Source: Treponema sp.
Lineage (GTDB): Bacteria > Spirochaetota > Spirochaetia > Treponematales > Breznakiellaceae
Length of the DNA: 6,545 nt
Assembly (NCBI GenBank): GCA_031268125.1
Contig: JAIRXT010000234.1
Coordinates: forward strand, 1 to 6,545
Direction: 5' to 3'
The translations under genes and the position numbers were made by a program. Below the pieces are notes generated by a model that saw only the letters and a program-made list of their open reading frames with translations, did not search any database and was not told the DNA's origin. Shown one piece after another: positions 1 through 3,916 of this stretch; position 1 is the first letter of the stretch; each line of letters opens with the position of its first letter.

Positions 1-157
1 ACCTAAAACCCCAGGGATTATTGCGTGCCAAGTACCTTCCCGGTTGTTAGCTGCTTGCCGGCCCCAGGATTTTTATTGTATCAGTCAGCTGAATCGTTGT
101 AGAACCCGAAGTAACTTCCTAAAACGGACTTTTTCGACAGTCTGAACAGGACTGTTT

Positions 158-202
158 ACGCTCCCCAGCTACGCTGGGGATCCCAGCAAAGCTGGGGAGC
201 GT
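158..202. repeat. Nested palindrome, 13-bp perfect outer stem
   Basis: ACGCTCCCCAGCT (158-170) is the exact reverse complement of 190-202. Inside it GCTGGG (173-178) pairs with CCCAGC (182-187). The same bases can instead fold as two adjacent hairpins, CCCCAGC-TAC-GCTGGGG (163-179) and CCCAGC-AAA-GCTGGG (182-196), so the element can be one long hairpin, two small ones or a cruciform. No T-run follows on either strand, which argues against a simple intrinsic terminator. It looks like a REP-type intergenic palindrome, but copy number elsewhere cannot be judged from this window. Confidence 0.7.
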
Positions 203-291
203 TCATTCCCGCTTTCTGATTGACCGTGTTAGCGCCCATATAATCAGTTCCACTCAGCAAACGGCCCAAAGGGATGTATCCGGGCTGGCAT

Positions 292-358
292 CGGACTAAA
301 GTCCGCAATGTCGTAAACAGCCGGAACGGCGGCTGTTACCCCTGCGTTCCCCCGCAGG
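292..358. other. Cluster of three hairpins after the lipoprotein gene
   Basis: Three perfect inverted repeats sit in 67 bases: CGGACT-AA-AGTCCG (292-305), AACAGCCG-GAACGG-CGGCTGTT (316-337) and CCTGCG-TTCCCC-CGCAGG (341-358). Read on the minus strand they begin 8 bases after the lipoprotein stop codon. The 8-bp stem is followed there by only three T residues, so it may be a weak intrinsic terminator for that gene. The clustering could also mark a structured intergenic repeat. Function is inferred only from position. Confidence 0.5.
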
Positions 359-366
359 CGGCGCCG

Positions 367-1080
367 TCAGCTTCCTTTTTTATATCTATACCCGCGCACA
401 GAATTGTCTTTATTACAAAGCCTCAATTCAAACACGCCATTAGAGTGTTCAATCCACTCTGCAAAGGTTTTCCCCTGCTCCCAGGTTCGAGTCTCATCTT
501 CATAATCATCAGATTGAGTATATTCACCCAATGCTTCCACTTCGGCTTTAAACTCGTCAAAACGGGCAGGATCCAAATTGTAAACATCCACTTCCTCAGG
601 CGTCTCACCTTCATTAGTTCCCCAAATATCCGAATTTGGACCAAGGTATTCACGCAGAAGTTTGTCCACCGTAAGCCCCGCCGCTTTAGGATCTTTTACA
701 TATCTATACCCACGCTCAGATTTGGGTGTAGTATAAAGGTGCAGTTCATACGTAACATACTTCGTACCAGTATGGTTCTCCCACCTGGCATTATTCCTTC
801 TAATATTGTTTTGATCGTCATTAGTCCAATCATCAGACGGAATATATTCACCCCCCGCTTCCAGTTCGGCTTTAAACTCGTCAAAACGGGAAGGGTCCAA
901 ATAGTAATAATACGCGACCTCACCATTATCCCCGGGCTGCACTTTCGGAGCCATGTACTTGACCAGCAGTCCTTTCAACGTAGGCGCCGGTTCCTCTGAA
1001 TCAGTGGGGCATCCGGTGAACGAGGCCGCCAGGAAAACAAATAGAACGGTTCTGATGACAAAATCCCTTTTCTTAGCCAT
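367..1080 (-). CDS. Putative lipoprotein with a duplicated domain, function unknown
   Basis: This is a 237-residue protein that I do not recognise by family. The ATG at 1080 is chosen because AAGGAG (1093-1088) lies 7 bases upstream and because the protein then begins with a lipoprotein signal: a basic start MAKKRDFVIR, a hydrophobic core TVLFVFLAAS, then FTG-C with Cys24 as the likely lipidated residue. Phe at -3 is unusual for enterobacterial lipoboxes, but spirochaetal ones are looser. The mature part holds two diverged copies of one domain of about 95-100 residues (about 34-129 and 136-235). Each copy has LDP(S/A)RFDEFKAE, GEY..SDD and a closing RGYRY. The acidic, aromatic-rich repeats suggest a surface or periplasmic protein. 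The gene is clearly richer in A+T than birA or dinG, suggesting accessory origin. It lies 35 bases after the ancestral stop of the decayed gene upstream and may once have been co-transcribed with it. Confidence 0.8.
   Translation of the reverse strand: MAKKRDFVIRTVLFVFLAASFTGCPTDSEEPAPTLKGLLVKYMAPKVQPGDNGEVAYYYYLDPSRFDEFKAELEAGGEYIPSDDWTNDDQNNIRRNNARWENHTGTKYVTYELHLYTTPKSERGYRYVKDPKAAGLTVDKLLREYLGPNSDIWGTNEGETPEEVDVYNLDPARFDEFKAEVEALGEYTQSDDYEDETRTWEQGKTFAEWIEHSNGVFELRLCNKDNSVRGYRYKKGS
533..902 (-). repeat. Intragenic duplication, 46-bp near-identical segments
   Basis: Bases 533-578 and 857-902 match over 46 positions with three differences by eye. They are offset by 324 bases, that is 108 codons, so both are in the same reading frame. 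They encode the LDP(S/A)RFDEFKAE core of the two lipoprotein domains. The flanking parts of the two copies are much more diverged, so this core is either under constraint or has been homogenised by gene conversion. Confidence 0.75.
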
Positions 1081-1087
1081 AGTCTTT

Positions 1088-1093
1088 CTCCTT
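1088..1093 (-). promoter_or_regulatory. Shine-Dalgarno site of the lipoprotein gene
   Basis: AAGGAG on the minus strand, 7 bases before the ATG at 1080. It fixes the start, because the same frame stays open upstream to 1218 through sequence that belongs to the neighbouring decayed gene. Confidence 0.8.
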
Positions 1094-1115
1094 GTGAAGG
1101 TGTTTATCGTTATCC

Positions 1116-1531
1116 TTACGGAATTAACGCCTGAACCGGCGGCCCCCAAGGCCCCTTTTCCCCTCGTTTTCCACCTGCACGGCAAAATACGCCGTCTTCC
1201 CGCTGTCCCCAATGTCAAATTCGATCACGCCCTTTTTCCGTTTAATAAAGAAGGAATTGCGGAGTTCTTTAGGGTTTGCGGGAGGCGTTCCCCCCGGAGC
1301 GACGATGCTGTGCCATATCCGGCAGCTTTTGTCGGCGCTTTCGGCAGGGGTTGGGGCGGGATCGCGGGGCTTGAGGCCGGGAGAGATATAGTCGGAATTG
1401 AGTAAGGGCGGGGACAAAAAATACCGCCGTTTGAAATCCCGCATAAAGGAAGTGAGCGCGTCAAAGGCTTCTTTGCACTGGGCGGCGGCTGCGGTTCTTT
1501 GACTCATACCGTATGCCCCGGTATTCCGCAC
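1116..1531 (-). pseudogene. Decayed gene of a treponemal hypothetical family (C-terminal half)
   Basis: The frame reads from GTG 1531 (or ATG 1507) to TAA at 1124. Neither start has a convincing Shine-Dalgarno site. From memory, the motifs FMRDFKRRYFLSPPL, GLKPRDPAPTP, APGGTPPANPKELRNSFF, KRKK.VIEFDIGDSGKTAYF and VQVENE match the C-terminal half of a hypothetical family common in treponemes and Bacteroidetes, which normally ends in (K/R)GPWGP...(L/V)IP. Here the frame is lost after residue 126. Adding one G to the G4 run (C run 1152-1155 on the plus strand) restores RGPWGPPVQALIP and a stop at 1116-1118. Between PTP (residue 62) and K.CRIW (residue 68) the family usually has, as I recall, several tens more residues, so an in-frame deletion lies near 1328-1348. 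The usual N-terminal half is absent. Function unknown. The one-base frameshift could be a sequencing error; the other losses could not. Confidence 0.65.
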
Positions 1532-1693
1532 GGCGTGCCCAAAAACGCCGCGCCGTCTAAAGATATTGGCGCGTTGTCTAAAGACAACGATGTATTCCGG
1601 TAAAAGAAGGGGGTATTTTTGCTGCTATGGGGGGGAGTGGATAAACCTAACGGTTTGCCGGTATAAGAATGGGGAGTTTTAGGTGCTAGATAC

Positions 1694-1724
1694 TTGACAT
1701 GCCGGGGTTTTTCTAAAGTATAAT
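1694..1724 (+). promoter_or_regulatory. Putative sigma-70-type promoter, rightward
   Basis: A perfect TTGACA (1694-1699) and a perfect TATAAT (1719-1724) are separated by 19 bases, longer than the preferred 17. Transcription would start near 1731, inside the first copies of the GTGAGCC repeat. No protein gene follows on this strand before the terminator-like hairpin at 1887-1916, so the product, if any, would be a short RNA or an antisense transcript towards the 3' end of birA. Confidence 0.5.
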
Positions 1725-1776
1725 GTGAGCCGTGAGCCGTGAGCCGTGAGCCGTGAGCCGTGAGCCGTGAGCCGTG
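1725..1776. repeat. Tandem heptamer array, GTGAGCC x 7
   Basis: Seven perfect uninterrupted copies of GTGAGCC span 1725-1773, followed by a partial GTG. The array starts at the base directly after the -10 box TATAAT, so it would form the start of the transcript. Because 7 is not a multiple of 3 and the repeat contains TGA in each frame within seven codons, the array cannot be translated through. Such short perfect arrays change length by polymerase slippage and would change the initial transcribed sequence or the spacing to the opposite promoter. Confidence 0.9.
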
Positions 1777-1808
1777 TCTATGTCAAACTTTTTCAAAAGC
1801 ATAGAGTT

Positions 1809-1836
1809 ATTGTAGCAAATACGGAAAATTTGTCAA
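1809..1836 (-). promoter_or_regulatory. Putative sigma-70-type promoter, leftward
   Basis: On the minus strand TTGACA (1836-1831) and TACAAT (1814-1809) are separated by 16 bases in an A+T-rich setting. Transcription would start near 1802 and run through the heptamer array towards the decayed gene and the lipoprotein gene. A leader of nearly 300 bases would precede the first possible start at 1531/1507. It is the best candidate promoter for that leftward unit and faces the rightward promoter at 1694-1724. Confidence 0.5.
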
Positions 1837-1886
1837 TAGTTAAGTTTCCCAAAAACAGCGATTCTCATTTTAACCATTCCAAAACG

Positions 1887-1916
1887 AAAAGGCGCCGGCT
1901 TTTGTGGGCGTCTTTT
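1887..1916. terminator. Bidirectional terminator-like hairpin downstream of birA
   Basis: AAAAGGCGCC (1887-1896) pairs with GGCGTCTTTT (1907-1916) around a 10-base loop, with one G-U or A-C type mismatch depending on the strand read. T-runs follow on both strands: TCTTTT on plus, and TTTTCGTTTT after GGCGCC on minus. It lies 41 bases past the birA stop codon, so its main role is probably ending birA transcription. It could equally end a rightward transcript from the 1694-1724 promoter. Confidence 0.5.
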
Positions 1917-1957
1917 CTCCCCTTAAATAAAACCAATATTGCCTATAAGGGGGTTAA

Positions 1958-2812
1958 TTAAGGGGCTCTTTCGCTGAAAGTAAAATTGCTGCCCGGCATC
2001 AATTCCCCGTTGACAAAGGATAAGACCCCGCCGCCATCGGGGAGGATCAGGAGTTCCCCCCCGGCGCCGATTCCCACAAGCCGCCCTTCCACAAGCCGCC
2101 CGGAATCCGCTTCGCCCGGAATAAAGCGGACCGGCCGCCCCTTCATATAGAGCCGTTCTTCCAGCCCTTCCCGCCAGGGGCTTTCCCCGGAAAATTCCCC
2201 GTACAGGCGGCCGAGAATCCGCTCCAAAAGGCCGAAGCGGGCGCCGCCGTCCATCACCTGCCCCCCCAGGGCCATGCGCAGGCTGGCCGCCGTGTCCCGC
2301 AGTTCCCCGGGGAATTCGCTTTGAAGCAGGTTGACCCCGACCCCGGTAAACACCGTACTGCCGTCAGATTCACAGAGGATCCCCGCAACCTTGCGGACCC
2401 TCCCGGAGGGCCGGCTTCCGGCCCCCGGAATTTCAGGAAGCCGGATCATAACGTCGTTAGGCCATTTTATCAGCAAAAGGCCGGCCAGGGCCGGGGCGAA
2501 ATCTTCGATTGCCCGGGATACCGCAAGGCCCGTCCTTAAGGGCAGAGCCGCGGGAACGGCGGCAAAGGAACCGTAACGGAGCAGAATCGTAAAAAAAAGG
2601 CTGTCCCCCGCCTCCCCCAGCCAGCGGCGGCCCCGGATTCTTCCCCGGCCGGCCTCCTGGAACCCCGCGCAGATCACCGTACCGTGGGGTTCGGCCGCCA
2701 GATTCCGGGCGGCGTCCATCGTGCTGGAAAGGCGGTGTTTGTAGTACACCGGCGCCCCAAAGGGATTAACCAGATCGAGCTGCCCCGCCTCTTCCGCGGA
2801 GAATCCGTTCAT
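1958..2812 (-). CDS. birA: Biotin--[acetyl-CoA carboxylase] ligase, no HTH domain
   Basis: A 284-residue cytoplasmic enzyme that makes biotinyl-5'-AMP from biotin and ATP and transfers biotin to a lysine of biotin-dependent carboxylases. The catalytic core starts near residue 19 with GAPVYY...SSTMD. It continues with the nucleotide/biotin loop EAGRGRIRGRRW (53-64), the KWPND motif with the active-site lysine K116, KVAGIL (141-146) and GVGVNL (157-162). A small C-terminal beta-barrel of the BirA type (about 225-275) follows. There is no N-terminal helix-turn-helix, so it should be a ligase only and not a biotin-operon repressor. Between KWPNDVMI and KVAGIL there are 17 extra residues rich in Pro, Gly and Arg, where E. 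coli BirA has a very short loop. The ATG at 2812 is chosen because it starts just before the family's usual N-terminus. An in-frame ATG at 2851, with AGGTG eight bases upstream, would add 13 residues and cannot be ruled out. The gene is divergent from thrH. Confidence 0.92.
   Translation of the reverse strand: MNGFSAEEAGQLDLVNPFGAPVYYKHRLSSTMDAARNLAAEPHGTVICAGFQEAGRGRIRGRRWLGEAGDSLFFTILLRYGSFAAVPAALPLRTGLAVSRAIEDFAPALAGLLLIKWPNDVMIRLPEIPGAGSRPSGRVRKVAGILCESDGSTVFTGVGVNLLQSEFPGELRDTAASLRMALGGQVMDGGARFGLLERILGRLYGEFSGESPWREGLEERLYMKGRPVRFIPGEADSGRLVEGRLVGIGAGGELLILPDGGGVLSFVNGELMPGSNFTFSERAP
2408..2424. repeat. GC-only hairpin inside the birA loop insertion
   Basis: GGGCCGG-CTT-CCGGCCC is a perfect 7-bp inverted repeat with a 3-base loop. 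It encodes part of the Pro/Gly/Arg-rich insertion between the KWPND motif and KVAGIL. Its position exactly in a tolerated surface loop suggests either insertion of a small palindromic element into the gene or chance in G+C-rich sequence. Confidence 0.5.
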
Positions 2813-2856
2813 AAAACGCAGTATACAAAAAAAAGCGCCCCGTGCTACCATCCCGT
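2813..2856. promoter_or_regulatory. Shared 44-bp start region of divergent birA and thrH
   Basis: Only 44 bases separate the chosen starts of birA and thrH. The A+T-rich part contains GTATAC and an A8 run (2827-2834). On the minus strand TATACT (2825-2820) could be a -10 box for birA, giving an almost leaderless message. On the plus strand TATACA (2822-2827) could serve thrH. Neither has a good -35 box, and neither gene has an obvious Shine-Dalgarno site, which is unlike the lipoprotein gene and dinG. If both promoters are real they overlap, and transcription of one gene would interfere with the other. Confidence 0.3.
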
Positions 2857-3465
2857 ATGCACCTGGTTTGTCTTGATCTTGAAGGGGTTTTGGTTCCTGA
2901 AATTTGGATTGCCTTTGCCGAAGCCGCGGGGATTCCCGAATTCCGGCGGACCACCAGGGATGAACCGGATTACGACAAGCTGATGCGGTTCCGCATCGAT
3001 CTTCTGGGCCGGCATAACCTTAAACTGCCCGATATTCAGCGGGTTGTGGGGACTATGGACCCCCTGCCGGGGGCGGCGGAATTCTGCGCGAAGCTGCGGG
3101 AAGAAACCCAGCTTATCATCCTGTCGGATACCTTTGAACAGTTCGCTCAGCCCCTTATGGCAAAGCTGGGCAACCCGACCCTGTTTTGCAACTCCATCAT
3201 CACGGCGGAAGACGGCGCCGTTACCGGATACGCCCTGCGCCAGCGGAACGGGAAAAAGCACGCCGTGGCGGCCTTTAAGTCCCTTAACGCAAAGACCTTT
3301 GCCGCGGGGGATTCGTTTAACGATCTGGAAATGATCGGCGAAGCGGACGGCGGCTGCCTGTTCCGCGCCCCGGAGAAGATCCGCCGGGACTACCCGCAGA
3401 TCCCCTGCATAGACGGCTTTGACGAACTGCTGTCGAGGATCCGGGCATTTTTCGCTCAATTGTGA
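2857..3465 (+). CDS. thrH: ThrH-type phosphoserine phosphatase / homoserine phosphotransferase
   Basis: A 202-residue HAD-superfamily enzyme that I recognise as closely similar to Pseudomonas aeruginosa ThrH (about 205 residues). The family hydrolyses O-phosphoserine to serine and can pass the phosphate to homoserine, giving O-phosphohomoserine, the precursor of threonine. HAD motif I is LDLEG, with nucleophile D7 and a Glu (E9) where most HAD phosphatases have a second Asp; this is usual for ThrH. Motif II is ILSDTF with S90, a likely motif III lysine is K141 in AFKSL, and motif IV is AAGDSFND with D152 and D156. The cap includes VPEIWIAFAE and DYD.LM. The ATG at 2857 is chosen because MHLVCLDLEG matches the family start; an in-frame ATG at 2842 would add five residues. 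No clear ribosome site is visible. The gene is monocistronic, ending in a terminator at 3536-3560. Confidence 0.93.
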   Translation: MHLVCLDLEGVLVPEIWIAFAEAAGIPEFRRTTRDEPDYDKLMRFRIDLLGRHNLKLPDIQRVVGTMDPLPGAAEFCAKLREETQLIILSDTFEQFAQPLMAKLGNPTLFCNSIITAEDGAVTGYALRQRNGKKHAVAAFKSLNAKTFAAGDSFNDLEMIGEADGGCLFRAPEKIRRDYPQIPCIDGFDELLSRIRAFFAQL

Positions 3466-3535
3466 GGCTGTTCCAAAACTACGGCAATGGCCTATGCCGG
3501 AAGCAAGTTCCTGGCTTTCCTGCCGGGGGCAAAAA

Positions 3536-3560
3536 CACCGCTCAAGGCGGTGGATTTTTT
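3536..3560 (+). terminator. Intrinsic terminator of thrH
   Basis: CACCGC (3536-3541) pairs perfectly with GCGGTG (3547-3552) around the loop TCAAG, followed after GA by six T residues (3555-3560). An A5 run precedes the stem. It lies about 70 bases past the thrH stop codon. Confidence 0.75.
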
Positions 3561-3581
3561 CCCCGGCACCCCGTGTTACTT

Positions 3582-3830
3582 GGCATACATTTCTGAATTT
3601 CCTTTGTGTTGAACCAGTGATAGTTAGATATATAAATTATTCACTAACGCTGCTTCTGCAATTATTAAATCAATTGTGCTTCTTATCGTTATCCCGTGTT
3701 CTCACATTTTATATTCAATCCCATGTTTTAATTCGTAAAAGGGCAACGTATTTTTTTTGAATTCGAAATTGCTGCCGCTGCACCAGCGTATAGCAAAAAT
3801 TGCACATGACTGGTATGTTTGTTTTACCGG
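3582..3830 (-). pseudogene. Degraded VapC-type PIN-domain toxin remnant
   Basis: Translating the minus strand from 3770 down to 3624 gives NFEFKKNTLPFYELKHGIEY, then KM, an in-frame TGA, then EHGITIRSTIDLIIAEAAL and VNNLYI before a TAA. The part GITIRSTIDLIIA is the conserved C-terminal segment of VapC ribonuclease toxins ([I/V]TIR.TID..IA), which carries a catalytic Asp (here the D of STID). In that family the segment is normally followed by LLHND.DF. Here the following bases still read as something close to HNDKEFRN if small indels are allowed, and the preceding frame (about 3770-3795) reads AGAAAA, which resembles the usual upstream G(A/I)..E.EF region. The reading is therefore of a toxin gene broken by several stops and frameshifts and lacking a start, N-terminus and antitoxin. 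Left and right limits are approximate. It cannot make a working toxin. Confidence 0.6.
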
Positions 3831-3903
3831 CGTGCGGGCGCAGGGGCCGGCAGCGTAGTTGCCGAGGCTTCTCCCTTTCTCTTATTCTTAAGCCGTTGAA
3901 CCC

Positions 3904-3908
3904 AAGGA
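3904..3908 (+). promoter_or_regulatory. Shine-Dalgarno site fixing the GTG start of the helicase gene
   Basis: AAGGA lies 8 bases before the GTG at 3917. The nearby ATG at 3910 is in another frame and meets TAG after six codons, so the GTG is the only start that uses this site. Confidence 0.75.
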
Positions 3909-3916
3909 TATGAAAC

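Larger units (their letters stand above)
1..366. other. Gene-free left flank rich in short hairpins
   Basis: I see no credible coding region here. Reading frames on both strands are short and lack the G/C-biased third positions of the core genes. The stretch contains at least five short inverted repeats: CAGTC/GACTG at 138-154, a 13-bp stem at 158-202, CGGACT/AGTCCG at 292-305, an 8-bp stem at 316-337 and a 6-bp stem at 341-358. It lies downstream of the minus-strand lipoprotein gene that ends at 367, so some of the hairpins may end or protect that transcript. A run of about 23 open minus-strand codons (51-121) ending in TAA is bounded upstream by an in-frame TAG and is too short to call. Confidence 0.6.
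1532..1957. other. Non-coding region with promoters, heptamer array and terminator-like hairpin
   Basis: No credible gene. A GTG-started frame of 64 codons (1767-1961, plus) begins inside the tandem repeat, has no ribosome site and has unremarkable composition. The left part (1532-1690) carries a perfect hairpin CGTTGTC-TAAA-GACAACG (1572-1589) and the word TCTAAAG three times (1556, 1577, 1712). The middle part has two facing promoters with the heptamer array between them. The right part (1777-1957) is A+T-rich and ends in a terminator-like stem downstream of birA. The region is also the upstream side of the decayed gene at 1116-1531. Confidence 0.6.
3466..3916. other. Intergenic stretch: thrH terminator, vapC relic, dinG leader
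   Basis: No intact gene is present. From the left it holds a G+C-rich tail after thrH with an imperfect inverted repeat (about 3497-3525), then the thrH terminator. An A+T-rich block (about 3585-3830) with toxin-gene remains on the minus strand follows, then about 85 bases of mixed composition leading to the dinG ribosome site. The sharp change in base composition at both ends of the middle block marks it as an insertion of foreign material that has since decayed. I found no clear promoter for dinG. Confidence 0.6.

Noticed and set aside
51..121. Minus-strand peptide of about 23 codons ending in TAA, resembling the tail of a secreted protein
   Set aside because: An in-frame TAG sits directly upstream and the stretch is too short to tell a gene relic from chance.
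274..999. Open plus-strand frame of 241 codons
   Set aside because: It lies opposite the lipoprotein gene, which has a signal peptide, lipobox and ribosome site. The plus-strand product has no recognisable features and only mirrors the duplicated coding sequence.
1725..1776. CRISPR-like array
   Set aside because: Units are 7 bp with no spacers and no cas genes; this is a simple tandem repeat.
1767..1961. GTG-started plus-strand frame of 64 codons
   Set aside because: The start codon lies in the tandem heptamer array, there is no ribosome site, and the peptide lacks any motif. More likely non-coding.
2845..3459. Long open minus-strand frame opposite thrH
   Set aside because: Shadow of a G+C-rich gene. 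The plus-strand product matches ThrH with all HAD motifs.
3464..3480. GAGGCTGTTCCAAAACT after thrH as a possible insertion-sequence end
   Set aside because: No matching inverted copy, no transposase and no target duplication are visible in the window.
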